Shown: in pieces, positions 46,263 to 56,469 of the stretch | Layout: each line of letters opens with the position of its first letter | Numbering within the stretch: position 1 is the first letter of the stretch | Origin: Larix sibirica | Lineage: Eukaryota; Streptophyta; Pinopsida; Pinales; Pinaceae | Length of the DNA: 60,642 bases | Reading direction: 5' to 3' | NCBI GenBank assembly: GCA_004151065.3 | Contig: NWUY0304601752.1 | Coordinates: forward strand, 8,727-69,368 | The notes under the pieces: generated by a model | What the model saw: the letters and a program-made list of their open reading frames with translations, nothing else | Told to the model about the DNA's origin: nothing | The model's database searches: none | Translations under genes and position numbers: made by a program

Positions 46263-46532
46263 TCCTCCGGCTTGGGGCCTGGATACCTGAATTCAAAAGT
46301 AAAAGAGCGCAGCGTGAAAAACCTCTCCCTTTAGTCGAGCGGTTCCTTGTCAAATGCGATTTGAGATATATAAAACCCAGCGTTGTGGGGGGGGTCGAAA
46401 TAATCCCATCCACCAGGGTGCCCGAATAACTTGAATTTGTCAATATGTAACTCGATTCATTTAACTGCGTACCTCCGGCTTGCTTTGTCCTGGGCGCCAG
46501 AATCTGCAAGTCAAGGTGCGAAGCGAAAACCT
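46263..46532. repeat. Diverged direct repeat, about 60 bp, 208 bp apart
   Basis: cctccggcttg...cctgg..(a/c)c..gaat...aagagcgcagcgtgaaaaacc at 46,263-46,324 recurs as cctccggcttg...cctggg..ccagaat...aaggtgcgaagcgaaaacc at 46,471-46,532. Both contain a g(t)gcgaagcg-type motif. Confidence 0.7.
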
Positions 46533-46539
46533 TATAATT

Positions 46540-48970
46540 AACTGCGTTTTTTGTTAAAGCAAACCTCCTTTTTTATGGGTTCATAGGATATAGCATCCAT
46601 CCGGGTCGAGGCGCGGAGCATTTGTCTGTAGCTAAATCGATGATTGAATGCATGTGTAAGGCATAACTTCCTTCCATCCAATAAGGCAAGGGGGGAGAGC
46701 GACATAAGGGGCTTAAGCAGGTGAGGTAAAGACACTTATTAAAAGTTCATGATCCAAAAAGGCAAGTTTGGTCATTGTGGGATTGTTCCGGTCGATCCAA
46801 AACCCTTACAAATGTGCATTTGAAATAGAAAAGATTGGTTTATCCGGGTTAATAAAATTATCCATCTGAGTTTGAGTTCAAGAACTCGGAATTAGGGCTT
46901 GCTTGAGCTCCCCCATTTGAGTCTACCATCTGTAATGCTCGCCGGCTATAGGTCGGATTAAACCCGGTCAAAGAGAAAGAGGGATAATAAACCAAATTTG
47001 CTCCTATAGCGAGTCGGTCGGATCTATCACCCACCTTGGGGCAAGCAAGCGACAGCCAACCGAACGGAGAGAGCTTGAAGTAAAGCATTCATTCATCCCG
47101 GAACCGCCCCTTTTGAATGAACACTAACTTTACCTTATAGCCCCAGCCTGGGCCTAGCGGAGATAAATTATACTTGAAGAGGCAGGGAGAACGACTCCGT
47201 ACCTTATACACTACTTATCTATCTGGCTGTCCCCTCAAAGAACTCTGCGAAGGGTTGGGATAACTTTGACCGGGGTCGCGGCGAAGTTTTATATTGAGCT
47301 CCCACGAGCTTATTTTTAATAATTTTGACGCTTTGGCAATGACTTTATTAAACCACTTTTAATTGCCTGTCCGCTATGAGATGGGAACTGAGCTTCTAAC
47401 ATCCTTTCGGTAGGATAAGTCCATGCATAGGTCATCATGCATGCCTTCATAGTCAAATTGAAAATATCTAATTTGTAATAAGTATTATTTCCCGACCATG
47501 AGTTAATTCTTGTCCTTGTTCCGTACAAAAGTGGTGAAAGAGATGTTAAGCTTCCTCCTGGTAACAAAGTTTATAAGGTCCATAATCTACAAGTACATCA
47601 AATCATGGTGATGACTCCTCTAACCAGTCCTCACTTCCATATAATTATCCAACCAGTTATCCGTAGGCTGAGCCTCATGGACATGAGATCTGGTAACAAA
47701 ATGAAACTCATTAGCAGGAGCATCTAGTAAGTTTAGTGGGGAAAATGAAACCTCAGGCAAAGAACATTATGGAGCATGCTGATCTGTCTTTGCATGACCT
47801 GGTGGAGGTCTAGCTTAATAAACATGCTTGGCTTCAGTTAGCAACTAACTGCACTTCTACATATTTTGCTTTGTATAGAGGTTTGTTTAATGGTGCTATT
47901 AACAACACCATGAGGAGGTTTATTATCCACTGTGTAGAGACCTTGCTACCTAGGACATGCATACTATAATCGATAAAATACTATCAAATTTTTCTTATTA
48001 CAACTCATCATTTTCCTCAACCTTCAATCATGCATTCAAAGTCAAAATATTTTCACGATAATGCCAAGGTTTTACAACCATCAACATGATCTCGAAAGAT
48101 TGCATTCTCTATCCATCTTGAACCCACAAGGACTCCCATTTATCCTAGAAAAGGCACTTCTGAAAGACCATCATGCCGCTCAAGGAGATCGGAAGATATC
48201 CATAAAAGGATCAGTTCAAATAAGTAGACAATATAGTATTTACTACGATATGAGCATACTTATTTGAACTCCCTCGTTTATTACTTGCCTTATGACTTTA
48301 TATTGGGTTATAACTGGCCATCTTCAACATGTGTAAGTTCTGGCCTTATGACTTTATGGTCTGGTAAGTTCTGTTACTTTATGGTCTGGTAAGTTCAGTA
48401 GAAATCCTAATAAAAATATAAGGAACTAATCTATTATATGAATTTATCCCCTCTATAAAAAGAATTACAAGGTGAGGTTGCTCATGACTTGCCGAGTGAC
48501 AAGGTAAGGTTGCTTGCCTTATAACTTGCTCTTTTCACTCGCCTTTATCCATGAGTCACTACCAGTAAGGATCTTTTTTTGGGGAGATTTATAGCGTGAT
48601 CCATCCGCAGATCCGCAGATCCATAGACCCATTATCCATCTAGAGGAAAGGAAATACTCTTTGAGTGCTTGAGGAAAGACTAGGCGTAACGGGCAGTTAC
48701 TTTCGGAACTAAGGTAATAGAGGAAAGACTCTTTAACCATGAAACACAAGTAGACCCGTAGTCACTACCGGATAAATAAAGGAGTCGTTACAAAGGATAC
48801 CTCAGAAATAAGGGAGTCATTCTCCATTTTTCTGATAAATAAAAGAGTCGTTATCTCCCCTCCATTGCTGCTCTATAACTGTACCATCCACATAGCATAA
48901 ATAAGGGTCTTACCTACCCACATTGCAGGAAGTCCGTTAAGAGTTGGTGTTGCTACCCCATAGGCCATCT
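46540..48970. other. Stretch without recognisable genes
   Basis: Contains a 20-bp direct repeat gataaataaaggagtcgtta (48,771-48,790; variant at 48,834-48,853) and tggtctggtaagttc twice near 48,358-48,393. A short minus-strand frame at 47,316-47,567 has no recognised product. Confidence 0.4.
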
Positions 48971-48984
48971 TTGCACTCTTCAAT

Positions 48985-49545
48985 TTACCACTTTGACTTA
49001 CCCTTTGGATAAATAAGCAAACAACCAGCACCTGTGCCTTCCTGCGACTTAGAACCATCAAAATAGAAATTCCAAATGTTAGTACCTACATCTATTTAAG
49101 TACTTTTTACATTATATACTGATACTCTGGTACAATGAGAAACATCAGTCTGAGTTGTATGAAGAAGATCATACTATTGATAAGATGAAGAGGATGAAGC
49201 CAAAAAAGAGTTTGAAAAACCAGCTTCCAAAAACATAATGGGTTCATTATTTCCCTCAAGTTCCATGATCGTTAATTTCATGTGCTTTTCTCGATCGATT
49301 CTAATCTTATTTGGTTTTCCCTTCCATGGTACCCATTAATGAGACCAATCAATTGCAAAGTATCCTTGTAATTTAAGTGACCAATCTATGCTCAACAAAA
49401 GACCGTAAGCTTCCGGAATATAAACTACAAAAATGTCGATGATTTGATGGACATGAGTATTTGAAGCAACTCTAATTCATACATCTTTTAAACCATAAAT
49501 CCCAGCCTAGCTATCACACCCAGCTATGGTCTTATTATATATAAT
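48985..49545 (-). pseudogene. Ty3/gypsy protease and RNase H remnant (broken)
   Basis: Read on minus from 49,545: GCDS, a tag stop, then AGIYGLKDV, which is a retropepsin active-site region with Asp-Ser kept but the Gly codon replaced by a stop. It continues IRVASNTHVHQIIDIFVVYI, PEAYGLLLSIDWSLKLQGYF, AIDWSH, WVPWKGKPNKIRIDREKHM and LEGNNEPIMFLEAGFSN. About 150 bases later comes FYFDGSKSQEGTGAGCLLIY, PKGK (49,072 down to 49,000), the start of a second RNase H domain with its first catalytic Asp (YFDG) intact. There is no reverse transcriptase between the two. A different lineage from the elements at 1.3 and 35 kb. Confidence 0.85.
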
Positions 49546-49559
49546 ATTGCATGGATGAG

Positions 49560-50810
49560 AGGATTTGGTCTATCAGTGCCTTGGGATTTCATGACCTTGC
49601 CATTGGCAGTGTTCCAAATATTCTGCCTTCTTTGTTAGGACTCAACATCCATTAGCACCGTTGTCCTATCCTTAATTCCTAGGGTGACTAACTCTTCCGA
49701 AGGCAAGTTTTTTATTACCTTTACCATAAGGATGGAGATCAAAGCCTTACCCTCTATTTATTCCTTGAACTCATCTAGATATTTGCAAACTTAAGAGTAT
49801 AAACCATCGATCTCCACAAAGTAGCATAAGTGCTCTCTAATTTTTGGGAAATATTGGTGTATGGTGCTCCATATGGTGCCTTTTAGACTAGACAAAATTT
49901 GATTTAGCTAGGCTTGTTCCTGTTCCACCTCCCCCCTAACTTTCCATTCCCATGTATCCCGCTAGGCACTGGCTAGCTCGGATTTGAAAGTCGCCAGATT
50001 TTTTATAGCCTCATCTAGCTTTTGGCCCCACTTCTTTAGGTCTTCCTTTTATCCAATGTTTCCTTTAGCCTCTTTGATTCACCTCTTCAACCTCTTCATC
50101 TTAGTCTTTTCCCCTTCACTCAGTGGCTCTTTTCATCAATTCTTATATCCTTTGCTTGAGTTAAGTATCCTTTTTATATTTCTATACTAATTGGAGGAGG
50201 AGTCTCTGATTGTTTTGTTATGGAGGATTTTACCCTTAAATCTTCCAGCTCTCCTTGGGCTTTGTCCAGTTGTTCAGTAAATATATTGGCATAAGATTTG
50301 GGCACCTTTAGCATGTTCACCTATTCTGACAGTATTCTATTATTTATATTCAGCTGGGAATTTTTCTTCTTTTTGGGACTCAAACTCTTCCTCAAACTTA
50401 TTATTTAACTAATTAGATGTTGCACTAGGGGGATAGATAGGGGGTTGGAAACACTTTTTAGGTTATATATTTCCTTTTTTTTATTCTTCAAAAAAGTGGT
50501 AGCCTCTTTCACTTCCTGTAGGTATTTTCCTATAGTTACCTATTATACTTAAAGCCTTCTTTTATTAACCTTGGTGGCTTTCATTGTAATCTTTAAAAAC
50601 TACATCTCTGTGAACAGAGCATACACCTTATTACCCAGTTTTTCATTTTCCCTAATAGCTTTTATATACTTTTTTTATAATGAGAAGTTTCCAGATTTGG
50701 AGATCTTTACATTATCTTATAAGGGAAACTCAGAGGTATGGAATTTTAGTTAGGTTTCCCTAAGTTTTGAAGTTGAATGATTGAGGCCGGTTTAGCGACC
50801 AAGGGCTTGT
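49560..50810 (-). pseudogene. Probable gypsy gag / coiled region upstream of the protease remnant
   Basis: Minus-strand translation is broken by many stops but keeps long charged pieces expected of a gag or coiled linker: EQLDKAQGELEDLRVKSS, FEEEFESQKEEKFPAEYK and KVPKSYANIF. It continues directly into the protease remnant at 49,545 on the same strand. The boundary at about 50,800 is a guess. Confidence 0.45.
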
Positions 50811-50814
50811 GGGA

Positions 50815-51400
50815 GGTCATGGTAAAAGTCCCACTTTTAGGGCCATATTATGGGATGAGCTTAGGGCCAGTGGGGTATTAGTCCTTTGAGGCAAATTGGC
50901 CTTGCTTTTCCATCTCATCCTCTTATCCTTTTCATCTTCTATCAGTGTGAGGGGATCAATGAAAATAGAGGTTGGATAGGCCAACCAAGGAGGATTCAGA
51001 CCCAGAAGTATGCATGGAATCAACACTAGATACACTGGGGGAATCACTAGTAATGGAAATAGAGAGCAGGCTCAATTAGTTGGTGGGGGTCTGCGGATCT
51101 GAATGGGAAAATGAAAGGAGGCTCTCATAATCAAGGGTAGGTTGGGCTCTTTTAGATCATTCTTATATTTATCTCTTTATTATTCTGCCTTGAGCTTTTT
51201 GGGCTTCGCGCCTCCTAATAATCCCCTTTATTCCTTCTTTCTTTTATTAGACCCCTTCTTATCCTTATATTTTTATCCATCCCCTTCATCATCCAAGGGC
51301 CCTCTAGCACCCCCAATAGAAGTTACCAAACCCTATGGTTTTAACTAGGATGTCTTCTGTTGATGGGGAGGAGAATAACTATACTACTATTTTTCCTCTC
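50815..51400. other. Stretch without recognisable genes
   Basis: Pyrimidine-rich on plus (51,150-51,310). No gene recognised. Confidence 0.4.
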
Positions 51401-51409
51401 CTGCTGCTG

Positions 51410-51770
51410 TATAAAAAAAAGAGCTGCATGGCTTGGCTTAGATGGCTCTGTAGCTGGATCAACAGGTTCTGCTAAAACTGCTTATGCTTCTGATCCTGTC
51501 ATTGGTGGGACTTGGTTATGAATCAACAGGCTCTTCCTATGCTCCTGGGTATGGATATGCAACTGCTCGTGCATATTTAACACAAGAAACCACTGATGAA
51601 ACTATTGATGGTGTTGGTGCAGCTGATGCTACTGATGCTTATGGCTTTGCTTCCTTAGCCGCTGGGCTAACCTATGCCTTTGTTACCCCTGCTACTATAA
51701 TCTTAATTATCTGCTGGATATACTGCTGTATGATCAACTTCTGTATGGACTAGTGCTGCTACTGGATAAA
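51410..51770 (+). repeat. Three-phase repeat patch 12
   Basis: Starts LDGSVAGSTGSAKTAYASDP (51,437 onward), then YAPGYGYATARAYL, TIDGVGAADATDAYGFASLA and AGLTYAFVTPAT (within an 89-codon frame 51,484-51,753). Long retained phase with few stops. The tail is a hydrophobic run (TIILIICWIYCCMI) outside the pattern. Confidence 0.7.
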
Positions 51771-51789
51771 CAGAATAGAAAGAAGCAGA

Positions 51790-52035
51790 CACAAAGTGAG
51801 CAAAGAAGGCAGCAGCGTAGGTGGCAGCAACAAAGTAAGCACCAATAGTTTCAGTTTCATTTCCAGACTGAGAGACAAATATAAAGCCACCTATAGTGAC
51901 TTCATACGCACCAGTTTATTCACCACTAGAAGCGGAGGCACTACCAGTTTAGAGTCAAAAATGAGCAGCTTCAGTAGCAAAGGTTTAGACGGGAACAGAA
52001 GCAAAGGCATTTTACCGAGTGGACCCATTTAACCA
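51790..52035 (-). repeat. Three-phase repeat patch 13, inverted relative to patch 12
   Basis: Minus-strand reading: TGAYEVTIGGFIFVSQSGNE, TETIGAYFVAATYAA. On plus it is an open 78-codon Ser/Lys/Arg-rich frame (51,796-52,032), a reverse-strand artefact. With patch 12 it forms a convergent pair with about 30 bp between. Confidence 0.65.
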
Positions 52036-52039
52036 ACGA

Positions 52040-52800
52040 ACTATTTCATTTAGTAGTTGGGCTAAAGCTAAACATAGTAAGTGGAATATACTTTTTGATA
52101 GTTGTGTCTTATCTTTATTCTACCTCTAGTTACCGAAATGATGTGAGTCATTAATGAAAAAGAAAGAGATCCAGGCTTTAAGTAGCCTCTGAGTTTACAA
52201 AGGATCTCTTTAACGTAACGTATTTACGCCCCATAATACCAGTAACTTAGGGGCCCACCAAATAGGAATTAAAACATAAGAAACAAGACTGAAAGGAAGG
52301 AAAGGAAGGATGGCTTGCTCATAGGTAGGATAAACTGCTCGCTTAACATAAGGAGAGCGAGGAGGGAGAGGAACATGAAGATAGGAACTCCGCCTCTAGA
52401 GAATCCGTGTTTATTCCAGTAGTAATTGGTTCACGTGAGAATGACTCGTACAGGTTGAGGTTGATCCCGGCTAGTTCAACTTAGTGTGGTTCAAGCCCCA
52501 GTGAATCCCGGAAACTTTCCTTCCTTATCTAAGCAAGCATGTGTTTAGGAGCTCAAGGTGTTTGGCTACTAGCATTAGTAGAATATTATGACAGGGATAA
52601 AGGAGCCGGCACCAATATTGTAGGAGCTATTGTGTAGCCGGGAATTAGAGCTACTTGCTTGAGGTGAGACTACTACTTGTACGGGGAGCTCTTATGCAGC
52701 AACTCTTATGGTATAGCTATTAAGCAGGTTCAGGAGGCCGAAAACCCGGCTCGGCCAAGCCGAAACAAGAGTAGAAGGGAGGCGCGGGGAGCCGGCATAA
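52040..52800. other. Stretch without recognisable genes
   Basis: Short purine-rich word reuse (gaaaggaaggaaaggaagg near 52,290; ggagctc and gagct(a/c)ctt near 52,560-52,740). No gene. Confidence 0.4.
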
Positions 52801-52822
52801 GTAAAGGCAGACATAGAAAAAG

Positions 52823-52936
52823 GATCTGAAAGGCGTTCAAAACCTGCAGCTCAAAGAACAAGCAGAGAAGTGGAAGCAGTACAGGGATGCGCTGAAACAA
52901 AAGCTACAACAGGCCACAAAAAGTGAGAGTTGTTAA
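52823..52936 (+). other. Possible coding fragment, coiled-coil
   Basis: Frame reads LKGVQNLQLKEQAEKWKQYR, DALKQKLQQATKSESC, stop. The heptad spacing and Gln/Lys/Glu content are those of a coiled coil. There is no ATG in a sensible place, so if real it is the last exon or fragment of something, perhaps nuclear. Not recognised. Confidence 0.25.
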
Positions 52937-53075
52937 TGAGCGAATGAGCGCCCCTCTTTCTTCTGTCATGCCATCAGATCTATATATTGAACTGAAGAGA
53001 TAGTTATTCATAAATAAATGAGATCTCTCTCTGCTCGCCTGCCGTGCCATCAAATATTTTTGTTATCCATCGCGA

Positions 53076-53134
53076 TTTAGGGTTACTGTTTTCATGACCA
53101 CGATTACAGTCCGTCCGCACAAGGTTTAGGGTTA
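53076..53134 (+). repeat. Two tttagggtta boxes, 49 bp apart
   Basis: tttagggtta occurs at 53,076-53,085 and 53,125-53,134. The core tttaggg equals the plant telomere unit and the telo-box found in many plant nuclear gene leaders. Two isolated copies are not a telomere array. Confidence 0.6.
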
Positions 53135-53197
53135 TTCTTGCCAAGGTTCCACCTCATTTACCTAGCATATAGAAAACCCGGGATATTATAACCTATT

Positions 53198-53449
53198 ATG
53201 GAATTCAACGATTATTCTCCAGCAATCGTGGTTGGATATAGTTATGCAGACTCAGATCGAAATTTTACTGTAACTGAAAACAGAAAAGAAACGAAGACAA
53301 AGTATGGCCAGCAATCTAATATCATTATTGATAAATGGTTCAATGTGATACAGTTCTTTTTTTGCCAACAGCCTCTACAAGCCTCTGCGAAGGCTTGGAC
53401 CGGAATACCTAAGCACTACCTCGACGTTTTCGAGACCGTACGAAGGTAG
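53198..53449 (+). other. Unassigned open frame, 83 codons
   Basis: MEFNDYSPAIVVGYSYADSD and a hydrophilic continuation (FTVTENRKETKTKYGQQSN), ending with a stretch of mixed composition. It lies about 60 bp after the second tttagggtta box. Unrecognised; possibly a nuclear-derived fragment. Confidence 0.2.
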
Positions 53450-53639
53450 GCCCAAACAAAAAAGAAGTAAGGCAAAAGAGAACTGGACTCCAAGATGAAT
53501 CAATGATGAGCTCTTTATAATTTGTTGTCTTCTGCGCATACATCCGCAGGTTAGTGCCAGTACTATACGGGTAAACCAAAAACTGCAGGAAGACAGGACC
53601 ACAACAACTACCTTTAAGACCAAGGAAATGTATCTCACC

Positions 53640-54360
53640 CTGCTAACTCTGCAATCTTGAAAGGGTCCCCTGCTATCACAAGGGGCCGTTAGGTCTTACT
53701 CATAAATATAACAGATGGAATGTCAAAGCAAATTAATTGAACTGAATTCCTAGCTTCTAGCATACCTTGTGCAAAAAAATGGGAACCTCTACTCTGCTAA
53801 AGTTGCCTGCATTTCAAGACCTTGAGAGCAGTTACAATTAAATATGAGAATGCCAATAATTCCTAGAACAGCCCTGAACTATACTCTTGCTAAACCTGGG
53901 TCGACTGGGGTAATCCACCGACTTGAAAAATAGAATAAATTGTCATTCAATCTCATTTTTCAAAATTTAGTTACAGCAGATTTCGAGAACATATACTATA
54001 ATTTTTCCTCATATACAGCTCAGCTTTTCCTGACTTGGATGCCACCTGTGCACGGTCATTTGGAGCTTAGACAAGAAATTGATCTTCTCCGCTGTATCTG
54101 GTCATTGCTTTCATATGCATCCACGATTGCCTACATATCCCGATCAGGAAGAGGAGTCAACACTAGTGCAACTGGTGCCATCTGATTTGTTAACTGGCTA
54201 TTGTTTAAACGGGATTGTTGATGGGTCCCTACAAAGTCGTGCTTGCCCAAATGCTTGAGATGGTGTTGGATGACCAAATAACAAAGATATATTTCCTGGC
54301 AGATCATAACCAGACTAAAGAGTTGGATAACCAAACGAGGATGGCGAGAAGGAGCTAGCA
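53640..54360. other. Stretch without recognisable genes
   Basis: Ordinary-looking unique sequence with no recognised product on either strand. Confidence 0.35.
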
Positions 54361-54364
54361 CCAA

Positions 54365-54630
54365 AAGCAGGGCTTAATTGGAACCTGATACTGGAGTTCC
54401 AACTCAAATCTGCTCCCACAGGTCTTCAGCAATCTCCCAGCATGCATACACGATCAAAATATCCCTTGGGGGGCAACTCGATCTCCAAATTACCCGAGTC
54501 TCTTTTTCCAACAGAAAACATACTTCAGTCTTATGCACAGCCATTTCATAACTACCAAGCATACACCGTTCAAATAGGGGATCTCTAGCCTCTAGCTGAG
54601 TTAGAGAGTGAATAAACCTCTGCAACAATT
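54365..54630. other. Segment open on both strands, unassigned
   Basis: On plus one frame reads LNWNLILEFQLKSAPTGLQQ, SPSMHTRSKYPLGGNSISK, LPESLFPTENILQSYAQPFH and onward to a stop at about 54,590. On minus 54,404-54,628 reads MLQRFIHSLTQLEARDPLFE, RCMLGSYEMAVHKTEVCFLL and onward for 74 codons. Both are compositionally plausible and neither is recognised. Confidence 0.25.
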
Positions 54631-54639
54631 CATTTCAAT

Positions 54640-55030
54640 GCAAGCTCTAAAAGCTATTTTCAATCTGGATCACCTAAAATGTAATTTGACTTCCAAGACA
54701 GTTATTGCATCCTCCCCAAAATAATATGCTATAATAACATCTTTTAATGCCCCGATTTTCACACTTATATTGTGCATGATCAGATATGTCAATATTATGA
54801 CTACGTGTACATCTTGCAGGGGTGTCAAGCCATGTGGGCCTCAAACATAAAATCCCCGTGATGTACATTTGTCAATATGTTTAATAGATTCCTAGTGGAA
54901 ACCCAGGCCAAGGCCCCACTGGAGAATGCTAAATACCTAAAGTTATTTCATGTTTTCTAAGTATGACATGGTGATGTCATCATGAAGTGTGTTAATAAAG
55001 TGAATATGATTAATATAATGTTCATGACGA
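54640..55030. other. Stretch without recognisable genes
   Basis: Contains gatgtcat-type words continuing into the tandem duplication. It could be non-coding retroelement sequence, but nothing confirms this. Confidence 0.35.
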
Positions 55031-55174
55031 ATGGCTGCTAGAAAGCATGAGCGGGCTATGATGTCACAAGAGGGAAACAGGACCAAAAGGGATATGTGAC
55101 ATATGGCTGCTAGAAAGCATGAGCGGGCTATGATGTCACAAGAGGGAAACAGGACCAAAAGGGATATGTGACAT
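55031..55174. repeat. Exact 72-bp tandem duplication
   Basis: Two copies, 55,031-55,102 and 55,103-55,174, start atggctgctagaaagcatga and end gggatatgtgacat. I see no difference between them. In a landscape of strongly decayed repeats this is a recent event, or an assembly duplication. Confidence 0.97.
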
Positions 55175-55239
55175 ATATTTTGAAAGTAGATCTAAACAAG
55201 TTTGATGGTTCAGACCTAATAGATTGGATTAAAGGTAGT

Positions 55240-56315
55240 AGGAAAAAAGGCATCGTAAGCTTTAATAGCAGAGCCTATTTCATTTCCAGTACTTGGTCCA
55301 GATGAAGAAGTAAATATAGCAGCACCTATTGAACAAGTTTAATCAGTACCATTAGTAGTTTATTCCATATATCCATTACCAGTAGCACCAGATACATATA
55401 TAGTTACACATCCTATAGCTTCAGTAGCAGATCCAATATACCATACATCGCTAGTACCAGCAGCTCCAGATCGAGACGACTAACCTGACATAACCAGGTG
55501 TGGGGCCAGTTACAGTGCTTTTTTCTGAGTAACCAAGTACAGAGTTACCAGCCTTAGCCATTGACCCAGCTTATCCACTGCCAGTATCAGGTCCAGATGA
55601 AGCCATTAAGGAAGCCGTTGCTTTCGATCCAGCAAAAAGTGTAGCCACCTCAGTTTACCTAGTTCGATCCATTAACCAAGCAGGAGCAGCATAATAGAAA
55701 GCACCAATAGCAGGAGCAGAGTAAGTTCAATATCGGGATTGAGTGAGCAGATCCACCATAAGCAGTTCCAGCGAATCCAGTAGATTAAGCGAGTGATGCA
55801 GACGTTGATGCTTTTTCTTTTGTTGAGTCAGTCCTTTGGAAGCATTAGAACAACTAGTAAGGTAGTTGAGTAGCTTACCCACCATCTTGTCCAGCATACT
55901 TTCCACCTATAGAGCCAGAAGCGGGATAAAAACCAAGAGCAGTGGTAGATCCAGCAGCATCCATTGCTATAGAGTAAGATTATGTTGTTCTTGATCGTGA
56001 TAGGGATTATAACTTTATACAGTGATACCCTTTAAGCAATATTATAATTAAGATACTTGTGGTCCAGATTCTGACCTTTATGAGCGAGATCCAGACCCAT
56101 AGCCAGTCGCAAAGCATGGTAAACAGCTAGCTAGACTAAGTTCAGTACCAGATACACCAGCAGCACTAGTAGTTAAAGATGCAGATATATATAATATAAA
56201 TTAAAAAGCAGCAGTTGCATTTGATCGATATTGAATCCCAGTTCCTGTGAATGTGCAAGTTTTATCCGCAGCATCTATTTTAGTTCCAAATCCACTAGCA
56301 TCCCCGCCCGTTTTA
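55240..56315 (-). repeat. Three-phase Gly/Ala/Thr/Ser-coding repeat patch 14 (longest)
   Basis: On plus the words agtacc, agcaccaga, gcagatcca and ccagcagc recur throughout. On minus this gives peptides such as SGAAGTSDVWYIGSATEAIG and VTIYVSGATGNGYME (55,360-55,470). Several ordinary short gaps interrupt it (about 55,790-55,860 and 55,975-56,080). This is the longest member, about 1 kb. Confidence 0.7.
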
Positions 56316-56439
56316 GAGGCGCTCGTAAAACTGGTCAATTTGAGGCTTTATTATATTATCTATTCCCACCCAACCACGGGGCCCTACAAACAAGTGAGGA
56401 GGCCGCCAAAGAATGCGAGCGTAACCTAGCAATATGGGG

Positions 56440-56466
56440 AATTCACGAGCGAAAAGGTGGCCTATC
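56440..56466. repeat. Dispersed 27-bp repeat, copy 2
   Basis: Matches 33,472-33,498 with two differences. The flanks differ, apart from ggtggcctat, which is reused at about 56,579. Confidence 0.75.
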
Positions 56467-56469
56467 AAG

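Noticed and set aside
52480-52515. ggttcaagcccca, like a tRNA T-arm
   Set aside because: No cloverleaf can be drawn around it.
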